From assembly GCA_016791465.1 (NCBI GenBank), contig JAEUWE010000195.1, positions 1-28,628 on the forward strand: 28,628 nt of DNA, written 5' to 3'. The stretch comes from Pseudobdellovibrionaceae bacterium. Lineage in GTDB: Bacteria > Bdellovibrionota > Bdellovibrionia > Bdellovibrionales > JAMPXM01. The notes beneath the pieces are model-generated. The model was not told where the DNA came from, made no database searches, and saw only the letters and a list, made by a program, of their open reading frames with translations. Numbering within the stretch: position 1 is the stretch's first letter; each line of letters starts with the position of its first letter. A program made the position numbers and the translations under genes. Shown here piece by piece: positions 14,908 through 22,476 of this stretch.

Positions 14908-16281
14908 TCAATGGTACAGCGACTGAATTCGGACTTTCAGATCGGAGAAATCGAGTCCCGGTTTTTCATCGCGATCACGGCTGCGAATATACAGCTGCGC
15001 TTTTGCGCCCCGTTGGATTTCGACAATTTCAGAAATCGGCATCTCGTTCGGATTCACCACTCGACTTGCTGGGCCTCGCGAATCACTCTCTTTAAAGCAG
15101 GTGGCTCCGCAAGGGAGCGAGTCCCAATTCTCTGCACCAACAAAACGCGATCCGTTCAAACGCATGACCAGAGCGCGTTTCCCGCGGGCACCTGATGCGC
15201 CAGCCGGGCTTTCGGCAACCAACTCCCAGCGCCCGAGCACCGACCAAGATCGAGCCAGTCGCGCACGATCCGCAAAGATTCGTGCAAAAAAAGTTCCGTC
15301 GCTGCGAAATCGAAATCGCCAAATCTCGCTCGAATTGTCCGCATCGTCTTTGACAAGTTCGCGGTCAAATATGTCAATCCATCCGCGCTCGATCACCGGA
15401 GCCATTCGGTCCTGATCCGCCTTTGTGGATGCCTTTTGGTCAAACGGAATCCACGCTTCACCGCCGGCCAACAACTGCAACTCGGCCAAAACCGGAGTTT
15501 TCTGAACGACTCCAGGATATGCGGAGCGCGCAACCAACGCCAATGTCGTCGTCAGACCTGACTGTGGCAGTGATAAACTTTGCTCTGAACGCAGATCCTC
15601 AAGCGTAAAAGTCGATCCAACAGCTCCGGTTTTAATTTCAAGTTCTCGCACACGCGCACTGCTTGTAAAACCACCGCCCGCCGTTTGATCTCCATTCCAA
15701 AGTCGCAGCCCTTCAACAATCAGTGGCTTTTCCCACTTTAGCGTCGCCACCTTCGCAAGCGGCAGCAGGTCTCCAACAGTCAATCGCCCGTCACCAAGTG
15801 TCGCCGCACCCACGCTTTCCACAGCCAATATTCTCGGCGCAATCCAATCAGTATCCGCTTTGATTTTAAGATCCTGAATGCAAACGCCGCGGGACTCTAA
15901 AAAATGGAGTGTTAGCGCATTGGCTTTGCCGGCCCACTTGAAGCGAACAACGGAACGTCCACCATCAGCAAAGAGGCGTGCGCGCTGATGATCGATAAAA
16001 AGCTCAACGCCATCTTCAAAGTTCTTTCCATCGCACGACTTGATTTCGATTTCCTTGACGGCCAATGACTTCTCGAAAAGCACTCCCCACTTCGAATAAG
16101 CCTGATCGTCGGCAAAGCGAAGCTTCTCGCCATGCAAAAACGAAATCGCATGCCCTGACTTGAGCGGAGTTGAAAACGCCGTCAAGACACGGACAGATTC
16201 AGGAACGCCATTGGGCGCCGCGGCCAGCGCCGCACATGGCAACAAACTGAGAATGGCGAAGCCCAACAGCGTGCCCTTCAT
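14908..16281 (-). CDS. Exported protein of unknown function with possible discoidin-like (carbohydrate-binding) regions
   Basis: A 457-residue protein that I do not recognise with confidence. A clear signal peptide (MKGTLLGFAILSLLPCAALA) is followed by beta-rich sequence. Segments such as VEGLRLWNGDQTAGGGFTSSARVRELEI (about 195-225) resemble discoidin-like NADase-type glycan-binding domains, in which a tryptophan-Asn-Gly loop is typical. A C-terminal part (about 305-390) reads DNSSEIWRFRFRSDGTFFARIF ... SWSVLGRWELV, a lipocalin-like strand pattern. The frame begins at ATG 16299, but ATG 16281 overlaps the upstream stop as ATGA and has GGAGA 9 nt before it, so I chose it. It is therefore translationally coupled to the propeller-like gene and followed by the transpeptidase gene. 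Periplasmic or surface location is inferred. Confidence 0.7.
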   Translation of the reverse strand: MKGTLLGFAILSLLPCAALAAAPNGVPESVRVLTAFSTPLKSGHAISFLHGEKLRFADDQAYSKWGVLFEKSLAVKEIEIKSCDGKNFEDGVELFIDHQRARLFADGGRSVVRFKWAGKANALTLHFLESRGVCIQDLKIKADTDWIAPRILAVESVGAATLGDGRLTVGDLLPLAKVATLKWEKPLIVEGLRLWNGDQTAGGGFTSSARVRELEIKTGAVGSTFTLEDLRSEQSLSLPQSGLTTTLALVARSAYPGVVQKTPVLAELQLLAGGEAWIPFDQKASTKADQDRMAPVIERGWIDIFDRELVKDDADNSSEIWRFRFRSDGTFFARIFADRARLARSWSVLGRWELVAESPAGASGARGKRALVMRLNGSRFVGAENWDSLPCGATCFKESDSRGPASRVVNPNEMPISEIVEIQRGAKAQLYIRSRDRDEKPGLDFSDLKVRIQSLYH

Positions 16282-17264
16282 CGAAGACGATCTCCACATG
16301 CTTCTGGACGAACATATCGAATTGGCATTCTCGCCCTCTCTCCCGCCGTCAGCCAGCTCAGTCCTGCAAGCGGCGCTTCTGATGTAAAATAAAAGCCCCG
16401 CTTCTGATCATCATACGAGATCGCTTCCTGTTGCTCCATCGAATCAATGCGATAAATGCGCTTGTTGTCCATCATCATCCGGCCCAAGGTCCAGGAGGCC
16501 TCCACCTCCACAACGCGACTGTAGGTTAAAATCAGAACCCGTAGCCTTTCCTTCGTCACATTCGTCGCATCGACATCAGTCACCAGTCCACCAAGCCCAT
16601 GATCCTTAACCCAGTCGGGAACGTCCCACGCAGCCTGAAAGATCGCCGTTGTCTCAGTCAACACGCTTCCCGATCCCGCTATCGCAACCGTGTAGACTCG
16701 AGCTGGTTTGGCCGCACGGGACTTCCGATCCTGCTCCTTGGTGATCACCAGAAGCTGGCTATTGGATAAGACGGCAAAGCCCTCAGCATTGCGGGGACCG
16801 TCGGGATAGTGAAATCGCAATATACGGTCGGGCTTCAAAGTCGAGGGCGTCTTTAAGCGATCAGTGGCAAAGAAAGCGACCTCCACAAACTTACGACGAT
16901 CTCGGTTGTCACCAATATCGGCGACGGCCAGGCACTGGCCGGGCATCGTCGCCGGGCAAGGCCCCACCCGAATCGCCTCGGGATCAAAGGGTTTCCATCC
17001 AGTCACACCAAACTCAACCAAGTCCCGACCTTCGCTATTCACCTTAAAAAACCGAGGTTTATCGCCAGAATCATTCATGACGAAAAAACCGCCCCCCGGA
17101 GCCAGAGCCAACCCGCTGGCCTCATCGACGACCTTCGTATCCAGACTGGCCGGATCCTCCTGACACCCGAGCGCCCCAGCCAAAGCGGGCCCCATCGCCA
17201 ATAGACCGGCGAACAGGATCGAAATAGCAGAGATCGCGAAACCGGAGAGAGTTTGCAAAGCCAT
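16278..17264 (-). CDS. Exported beta-propeller-like protein of unknown function
   Basis: A 328-residue protein with a signal peptide (about residues 8-30) and then repeated propeller-like blades. Blocks such as DEASGLALAPGGGFFVMNDSGDKPRFFKV, FDPEAIRVGPCPA, LAVADIGDNRDRRKFVEVAFF, RILRFHYPDGPRNAEGFAVLSNSQLLVITKEQ and YDDQKRGFYFTSEAP match a widespread family of uncharacterised secreted WD40/NHL-like proteins with the NDSGD...GDNR signature. No catalytic residues are assigned. Cysteines 34, 103 and 111 could form disulfides after export. It is the first gene of the long minus-strand array. Divergent transcription from the neighbouring hydrolase gene leaves a 76-bp promoter gap (17265-17340). Confidence 0.72.
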   Translation of the reverse strand: MALQTLSGFAISAISILFAGLLAMGPALAGALGCQEDPASLDTKVVDEASGLALAPGGGFFVMNDSGDKPRFFKVNSEGRDLVEFGVTGWKPFDPEAIRVGPCPATMPGQCLAVADIGDNRDRRKFVEVAFFATDRLKTPSTLKPDRILRFHYPDGPRNAEGFAVLSNSQLLVITKEQDRKSRAAKPARVYTVAIAGSGSVLTETTAIFQAAWDVPDWVKDHGLGGLVTDVDATNVTKERLRVLILTYSRVVEVEASWTLGRMMMDNKRIYRIDSMEQQEAISYDDQKRGFYFTSEAPLAGLSWLTAGERARMPIRYVRPEACGDRLR

Positions 17265-17340
17265 GCGTAATGGTTTCAGTTCAATTGCGACTCTGGCAAG
17301 AAAGCACTAGAGTGCCGTCACTATTCCTTGGGGGGACTCA

Positions 17341-19500
17341 ATGCGGAACGAGCGTAAAATCACACTCGAGTGGAAAATGGCTCGCGTTCTATCGGTCTGT
17401 CTCGCCATCGCTGTTTTAAGTCTTTCAAAGCAAGCCGTTGCCAGCTGGGCTGGAGCTTCACCTGAATCCTCCGCACCGGGTCCCTACGCCACATCGACCA
17501 CTGAGTATAAAATGCGACCACAGGTCGACAATGACGTCCTCGCCAACACCCAAACGGAGATCTGGGGTCGGGTTTATTGGCCGACCACTCTGTCAAAACT
17601 GTCTGCGAAGCGGCCCCTTCTCATGTTTCTTCACGGCAACCACGGCACATGCGGCTCAGGCTCCGCTCCACGCAACGACAGCAGCTGCCAGTACACGAAC
17701 GAAGGTATCTGCCCCGACGGCAGTGTCGTCACTCCAAACCACGAAGGCTATAACTATGTCGCCGAGCACCTCGCAAGCTGGGGCTACATTGTTGTCTCGA
17801 TCAACGCCAACCGCGGTATCACCTGTGGCGGCGGCGATAGCGATGACTGGGGCTTGGTCCTGGCTCGTGGGCGACTCATCCTCAAACACTTGCAGTACTG
17901 GAATCAGTGGACAGAGAGCGGCGGAGCTCCTGCCGAATTCGGCAATTCTGACCTTTTTAAAGGACATGTCGATCTGTCTGAAGTTGGCCTTATGGGGCAC
18001 TCGCGCGGCGGCGAAGGAATTCGCGCGGCACTGAATCTGTTCCGCGATGCCGGCAGCCCGTGGCCAGCCCGCATTCCAAATCTCGATATCAAAGCTCTTT
18101 ACGAAATCGGCGCCGTTGATGGTCAATCAAACCGCGTCCTCGACGCTGAGTCTGTTGCCTGGAACCAGCTCCTCCCCCTGTGTGACGGCGACGTCAGCGA
18201 TCTCCAGGGCCGGCTGCCTTTTGAGCGCATGACCAAACGTTTGTTTTCAGAAAAGAAGTCGGAGCTTCGCCCATCCGCAAAATCGCTCACAATGGTTTGG
18301 GGAGCCAATCATAACTTCTTCAATACCGAATGGCAGTCAAACGATGCCTGGAGCTGCAGTGGCGGCAAGGACCACCAGCCCCTATTCGATAAAAACAACT
18401 ACTTCTCTCTTGAACAGCAGTCCGTCGCACTTCAGTCAATGACCGCCTTCTTCCGCTCTCATGTTGGCCCAGAGCGAGATTCCACTCTGGCGAAACAATT
18501 TGATCCAGCTTACTCATTGCCAAGCGGTCTGACCGTCAAAACCAAAATTGATCGCGACTATATCGCTGGCCTTAGCCTCAAAGACGTCGTTCTAGTAGAG
18601 GACTTCACTTCACCGACCGGAAAGAATCCGGCTGGCCCCAACAATATCGCCAATGGCATCAAGATCGAGCATCTCGACTACGCTGAGCCTGTCATTGGAG
18701 AGATCGAGTGGGAACATCCGGGAGAAGAGCGACTTTATCAATCAAACTTCAAAGAGACCGGTTCAGGCGCTGATCTCTCCGGCATGTCCTATCTCGACTT
18801 CCGTGTCGGACGCTCTTACACAGAAAAAGATCTTGGCCAAATCGTCGACTTCTCTGTCCAGCTCGTTGCAAGTGACGACATGGTTTCAGAAGCCGTTTCG
18901 GTTTCAACCTATAGCCGTGTTCAAGGCCCTCCCAACGACAACGTCGAACTCACACAGACCGTACGCATCCCCGTCGCCGACTTCAAAGGTGTCAACGTCA
19001 AGGCGATTCGCGGCGTTCGTTTTGTATTCAATAAAACACCGAAGGCTAAAATTCGCCTCGCACAGATTCGATTTGGTACCGCCAGCGGTTTTTCGGTTCA
19101 AGCTCCGTACTATGCGCCAGCCACGTACAGCACGCCAAGCGAACTGGTTTCAATGACGGGTTCGGCGCCGCGCCTGACAGCGAACTGGGCTCGCTTTACG
19201 CCCGTTCAGAAGAGCCGCTATCTCAAAGGACGCCGAGCTGTTGAAATTGCCGTGCAGACCGCTGAGCTATTTCCGGTGATGGACGAACTGCCAGTCCTGA
19301 ATATCGAAAACAGGCTTTTCCCCATTGCTCGATACCCGGGAAATGGCCGGACCGATGTCCTAATCTTTTCTGTACCAATTGAGGCCTTCCACGAACTTCC
19401 CAAACTGGGACGCGCGCAGGTCCAGTACGGACTAAATACGCCCTCACGAATTTGGGATTTGCCCAACTTCAATAAACTCGCCGCCACCGACGGCAATTAA
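17341..19500 (+). CDS. Large exported alpha/beta hydrolase
   Basis: A 719-residue exported protein. A signal peptide lies at about 13-35 (ARVLSVCLAIAVLSLSKQAVAS); starts at 17341 or the ATG at residue 13 are both possible, and 17341 is preferred because GGGGGG lies 5 nt upstream. Residues 75-400 form an alpha/beta hydrolase: oxyanion region LLMFLHGNHGTC, nucleophile elbow GHSRGGEG with Ser221, and candidate acid and base in AVDGQ and the GANHNFFN block. Many cysteines (104, 116, 124, 162) suggest periplasmic disulfides. Residues 400-719 are beta-rich and may be a jelly-roll accessory domain (LVEDFTSP ... LSGMSYLDFRVGR ... IRGVRFVF). Relatives are annotated as lipases or esterases; the substrate is unknown. 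A hairpin follows the stop codon. Confidence 0.8.
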   Translation: MRNERKITLEWKMARVLSVCLAIAVLSLSKQAVASWAGASPESSAPGPYATSTTEYKMRPQVDNDVLANTQTEIWGRVYWPTTLSKLSAKRPLLMFLHGNHGTCGSGSAPRNDSSCQYTNEGICPDGSVVTPNHEGYNYVAEHLASWGYIVVSINANRGITCGGGDSDDWGLVLARGRLILKHLQYWNQWTESGGAPAEFGNSDLFKGHVDLSEVGLMGHSRGGEGIRAALNLFRDAGSPWPARIPNLDIKALYEIGAVDGQSNRVLDAESVAWNQLLPLCDGDVSDLQGRLPFERMTKRLFSEKKSELRPSAKSLTMVWGANHNFFNTEWQSNDAWSCSGGKDHQPLFDKNNYFSLEQQSVALQSMTAFFRSHVGPERDSTLAKQFDPAYSLPSGLTVKTKIDRDYIAGLSLKDVVLVEDFTSPTGKNPAGPNNIANGIKIEHLDYAEPVIGEIEWEHPGEERLYQSNFKETGSGADLSGMSYLDFRVGRSYTEKDLGQIVDFSVQLVASDDMVSEAVSVSTYSRVQGPPNDNVELTQTVRIPVADFKGVNVKAIRGVRFVFNKTPKAKIRLAQIRFGTASGFSVQAPYYAPATYSTPSELVSMTGSAPRLTANWARFTPVQKSRYLKGRRAVEIAVQTAELFPVMDELPVLNIENRLFPIARYPGNGRTDVLIFSVPIEAFHELPKLGRAQVQYGLNTPSRIWDLPNFNKLAATDGN

Positions 19501-19508
19501 TGAAGCTT

Positions 19509-19529
19509 GCGGTCTCAGCTTGAGACCGC
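19509..19529 (+). terminator. Perfect 9-bp hairpin after the alpha/beta hydrolase gene
   Basis: GCGGTCTCA-GCT-TGAGACCGC starts 9 nt after the stop codon at 19498-19500. The stem is strong, with a 3-nt loop. Only a short A/T stretch follows (CTCAATTACA), so it is not a textbook intrinsic terminator; it may instead protect the mRNA 3' end or cause pausing. Confidence 0.5.
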
Positions 19530-19590
19530 CTCAATTACACTCTCAACTCTCGGCTTAAGATCACCGTTAAGAGGCTATCGAGGTGGCCTC

Positions 19591-20559
19591 ATGAAACGTT
19601 CTCTTATCGTCGGTCTTTGTTTTTTTGCGATGCAAGTAAATGCCGCTGGGATCAATCGCCCTGCCGCAAAACCGGAACAACTCGTTGTCGCGAGCTCGGT
19701 TGTCACCGACGCAGGCGCAAAAAAAATCCGACGAACGATGGCCTCTGAAAATCTCAAGACGCTTTCAACTCGAGAACAAGTTGAGGTCACCGACGTCACA
19801 GCAGCAGACGTCAGTCACGACGGACACGAACACGCCGTCGCCCCCAGTCGAACAGTCGTCGTCACTCACGATGCACCAGGGACCGCCGCTGAACGTGCCC
19901 CCGCCGCTCAGGCCGAGCACAGTCATTCTCCTGCTCCTGCGGCCGCTCATCACGCAGCCACACCCGGCGTCTCAGCAGAACAGGCGCTCAAGTGGCTGCA
20001 GAATGGCAACAAGCGCTATTTGAGTCGCGCCAATCGAACTGACGGCAAATCGCAAAAAGACCGCGAACGCCTTGGCAAAGGTCAACACCCACATGCCATC
20101 GTACTCTCTTGCGCCGATTCTCGCGTTCCCCCTGAAACTGTTTTTGACCAAGCGCTCGGCGAAGTCTTCGTGGTGCGTACAGCGGGAGAAAGTCTCGACT
20201 CGTCTGTTATCGCCAGTCTTGAGTACGCAGTCGAGCATCTCGGCCCACGACTCTTGGTGGTGATGGGACACACGAGCTGCGGTGCCGTCAAAGCCGCGCT
20301 CGAAACTCCCGAAGACAAGAGTGCCGGCAGTCCCTCTCTCGATAAACTCGTCGGCGATATTCGCCCACGCATTCCCAATCGCACACCGGCAGCCGCGCCT
20401 TCGGCCGGGCTTGAGATCGAATCGGCTGCGAATGCACAAGGAGTAGCCGCAGACCTCTTAAAAAGATCCGAAATCATTCGTGCACGTGTCGAGAAGGGCG
20501 ATCTGCTGATCAAACCTGCGCTCTACTACCTCGATTCTGGCAGCGTAAAGTTCTATTGA
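19591..20559 (+). CDS. Exported beta-class carbonic anhydrase with His-rich N-terminal linker
   Basis: Carbonic anhydrase converts CO2 and water to bicarbonate with a zinc ion. The 322-residue product has a signal peptide (MKRSLIVGLCFFAMQVNAA), a linker of about 105 residues, and a beta-class catalytic domain from about 126. Zinc ligands and partners are visible: Cys174-x-Asp176-Ser-Arg178 in SCADSRVPPE, then His227 and Cys230 in GHTSCGAVKAAL. VFVVRTAGE and the C-terminal LYYLDSGSVKFY also match the family. The linker is Ala/Pro-rich with eight histidines between residues 76 and 121 (HDGHEH, HSH, HH). Most beta enzymes are cytosolic, so export is notable. The frame runs up to 19507, but ATG 19591 has GAGGTGG 5 nt upstream and starts the signal peptide. 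Confidence 0.88.
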   Translation: MKRSLIVGLCFFAMQVNAAGINRPAAKPEQLVVASSVVTDAGAKKIRRTMASENLKTLSTREQVEVTDVTAADVSHDGHEHAVAPSRTVVVTHDAPGTAAERAPAAQAEHSHSPAPAAAHHAATPGVSAEQALKWLQNGNKRYLSRANRTDGKSQKDRERLGKGQHPHAIVLSCADSRVPPETVFDQALGEVFVVRTAGESLDSSVIASLEYAVEHLGPRLLVVMGHTSCGAVKAALETPEDKSAGSPSLDKLVGDIRPRIPNRTPAAAPSAGLEIESAANAQGVAADLLKRSEIIRARVEKGDLLIKPALYYLDSGSVKFY

Positions 20560-20565
20560 ATCCTG

Positions 20566-20605
20566 GTCCGCTCACACGGACGGAGTGATCACTCTAGAAT
20601 AGAGT
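20566..20605. repeat. Cluster of three adjacent inverted repeats after the carbonic anhydrase gene
   Basis: Three symmetric elements follow in 40 bp: GTCCG-CTCACA-CGGAC (20566-20581), the perfect palindrome GAGTGATCACTC (20583-20594), and ACTCTA-GAA-TAGAGT (20591-20605), which shares bases with the second. The latter two are mutually exclusive as hairpins. No T-tract follows. They could act as a transcription end for the carbonic anhydrase gene or as operators for the depolymerase gene. Confidence 0.45.
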
Positions 20606-20658
20606 AAAGGCCATTCCGGGTCGTTTTCTGGTTAGGAATGAATTGCTCCAGTAGCTCA

Positions 20659-20690
20659 ATGCGTTCGGTTCAGATTAAATCGAACGCATG
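20659..20690 (+). promoter_or_regulatory. 9-bp inverted repeat covering the start codon of the PHA depolymerase gene
   Basis: ATGCGTTCG (20659-20667) and CGAACGCAT (20681-20689) are perfect reverse complements with a 13-nt spacer. The second arm includes the first two bases of the ATG at 20688. No Shine-Dalgarno sequence is present. The spacer contains TTAAAT (20675-20680), which sits 7 nt before the ATG and could be a -10 box for a leaderless message, in which case the repeat would be an operator around the promoter. Confidence 0.45.
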
Positions 20691-21908
20691 AAAAAACTGA
20701 CTCGGTTCTTTTTTGTCGCACTGACCACTCTCACAGCATACTCCTCTCTCAGCGCCGCGCAGACCACAGTGTCCGGTATTTCCTCTGGTGGCTTTATGGC
20801 CGAGCAGCTGGCGGTATCGTCATCAAAACGCATCAAGGGCGTCGCGACTGTTGCTGGCGGAATGTATTTCTGTGCGCAAGATCATTTCCAGAATCGCCTC
20901 GCTGAGTACGGCGAGAAATCCATGCTCGCCGGCGTGCCCTCACCTACTGGATTCTCACTGACCTGGATGAATCCGGCGTATCGCGCAATTGAAATCTGCA
21001 TGCACAACCCGCGACTCGCTCTTCGAGGCGAGTTGATGGGATCAAAAGAACTGAAACTCGAATTTCTAACAGAGTTTGAGAAAGCCGGAGAGATCGATCC
21101 AGTTTCTTACTATCGCGAGCAGCGCTCACTCATTTTTCACGGCATTGCCGATACGGTGATTCAATCCGGCATGGCCAAACAAATCGCCGACTTTAAAAAG
21201 ACTGTCGGGGTACCAGTTGATCAAATCAAAGTCGTCGAGGGACGCGGCGGCCACACTTTCCCGACCGACCGCAAAGACGGCGGCGGCTGTGCTGAAGAAA
21301 AGGTTCCCTATCTTGGAAACTGCGGCGTCGACCTTGCCGGACAAATTCTCGAACATCTTTACTCTGACAAGATGAAGCGCGGCAAAGCGGCTACAGTTCA
21401 GCGTATATCGCAGTCCATACCGGGCCGCCCCAGCTCTGTCGCAGAGTATGGATACTTTGCGACATCCAATTTCTGTTTGGCAAATCCTAGGTCGTGTCGT
21501 CTCCACGTTGCGCTTCATGGCTGCAAAATGTCGGACTCATTCGACGAAGAGTTCCAGAATGAGTTTGAAAAAAGTCTGCAAAAAACTGTTCCATTTGAGA
21601 AGCCCGATATGACGAAACGCACGGTCCGCAATGGTCTCAAACTCTTTGCCGAACGTGCTGGTTTTGTCGAGTATGCCAGTGTCGACACCAATCGCCTGAT
21701 GGTGCTCTTTCCACAGACTTGGATTTCAGAAGAGAATTTTCCGACAAACCCAAAAGGATGCTGGGACTGGTTCGGCTGGGCCGATCGCAACTATGCGAAA
21801 AAATCTGGAAAAGAAATTCAGTTCCTCAATGCGCTGATCAGCGAAGTGGAGTCCGACCCACGTCGTCTGCTCAAAGCGTATAGCGAATCTTCACGGCGTG
21901 GACCTTAA
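20688..21908 (+). CDS. Extracellular-type short-chain PHA (PHB) depolymerase
   Basis: A 406-residue exported esterase that cleaves polyhydroxyalkanoates such as polyhydroxybutyrate into hydroxyacid units. The signal peptide is MKKLTRFFFVALTTLTAYSSLSA. The lipase-box nucleophile comes very early, GISSGG (Ser32), as in type 2 catalytic domains where the box precedes the oxyanion site. Candidate acid is the Asp in HGIADTVIQ, and the base is the His in GGHTFPTD. The second half carries CRLHVALHGCKMSD, RLMVLFPQTW and NPKGCWDWFGWADRNYAKKSG, the signature of this family. No substrate-binding domain or linker is seen, so it may act on amorphous or already released polymer. The 3' end overlaps the convergent gene by 38 bp. 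Translation initiation looks unusual (inverted repeat over the start codon, no ribosome binding site). Confidence 0.87.
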   Translation: MKKLTRFFFVALTTLTAYSSLSAAQTTVSGISSGGFMAEQLAVSSSKRIKGVATVAGGMYFCAQDHFQNRLAEYGEKSMLAGVPSPTGFSLTWMNPAYRAIEICMHNPRLALRGELMGSKELKLEFLTEFEKAGEIDPVSYYREQRSLIFHGIADTVIQSGMAKQIADFKKTVGVPVDQIKVVEGRGGHTFPTDRKDGGGCAEEKVPYLGNCGVDLAGQILEHLYSDKMKRGKAATVQRISQSIPGRPSSVAEYGYFATSNFCLANPRSCRLHVALHGCKMSDSFDEEFQNEFEKSLQKTVPFEKPDMTKRTVRNGLKLFAERAGFVEYASVDTNRLMVLFPQTWISEENFPTNPKGCWDWFGWADRNYAKKSGKEIQFLNALISEVESDPRRLLKAYSESSRRGP

Positions 21909-22335
21909 GATCGCTTTTCGCGCCGCCAAATCCCTCTGTCGTCTGCACCATTGAGCCGGCTTGACCGAGCTCAACAAGAATCGTGTACGCCTCTGCTGGA
22001 GGAGGCGTGATCCCTTTGCCGGGAATCGTCTCGAGCCGAGTTTCGACCTCGGCGACGTTGGCCTCAATCAGTTTTGCCCGAACAAGCAAACGCCGGCCCT
22101 TTGATTCTTCCACGACCGACCACTCTGATTTGCCAAGAGGGAGGACAACCCGACCGTCAAAAACTGACGGCGTCGTCCCCGCAACACTCAGTTTCACATC
22201 AACCATCAAGGCATCTGTGAGCACCACTGTCTTGGTTGGATGCGGGGCCGCGCTGACGAAATGCGGAGCCAGTGCCAAGCCGAAGCTCGCAACACATTGA
22301 GCAACAGTCGCCGCGTTTATACGAAGAAAAATCAT
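21871..22335 (-). CDS. Small exported protein of unknown function
   Basis: A 154-residue protein that I do not recognise. An N-terminal hydrophobic segment (MIFLRINAATVAQCVASFGLALAPHFVSA) looks like a signal peptide, and the rest is a compact beta-strand-rich domain (VVLTDALMVDVKLSV ... RLLVRAKLIEANVAEVETRLETI ... LKVHAVKIRYTL). The pattern resembles domains found in sigma-54-independent envelope proteins that bind peptides, but no family can be named. The frame runs to 22395; ATG 22335 is chosen because GGAGG lies 6 nt before it and the signal peptide begins there. Its 3' end overlaps the depolymerase gene by 38 bp in a convergent arrangement, and its start is divergent from the TetR gene. 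Confidence 0.72.
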   Translation of the reverse strand: MIFLRINAATVAQCVASFGLALAPHFVSAAPHPTKTVVLTDALMVDVKLSVAGTTPSVFDGRVVLPLGKSEWSVVEESKGRRLLVRAKLIEANVAEVETRLETIPGKGITPPPAEAYTILVELGQAGSMVQTTEGFGGAKSDLKVHAVKIRYTL

Positions 22336-22440
22336 GCTGCCTCCAAGGCTAAAGACTTCGCGCGAAGCCTCGACCAAAGTCTCATCTCGACACATTCATA
22401 GTTCAACCCGTCGTTGCAGCGCATTGTTTTGAGACGACAC

Positions 22441-22476
22441 TTTTTAAACCGAACGGTCGTGCTATTATTGATGGCA
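22441..22476 (+). promoter_or_regulatory. Candidate extended -10 promoter and operator of the TetR gene
   Basis: TG-C-TATTAT at 22460-22468 matches an extended -10 element, and its expected transcription start falls at about 22475, at the ATG (22476). No Shine-Dalgarno sequence is present, so a leaderless message is plausible. ACCGAACGGT (22448-22457), a short inverted repeat just before the -10 element, is a possible operator for autoregulation. The -35 region is poor, as allowed for extended -10 promoters. Confidence 0.4.

Noticed and set aside
17304..17315. GCACT-AG-AGTGC inverted repeat in the divergent gap upstream of the large hydrolase
   Set aside because: Arms of 5 bp are expected by chance in a region of this size; nothing else supports a site.
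17438..18034. 198-codon open frame on the + strand in another frame of the large hydrolase
   Set aside because: The hydrolase frame has a signal peptide and GHSRGG; this one is Thr/Ala/Ser-rich shadow sequence.
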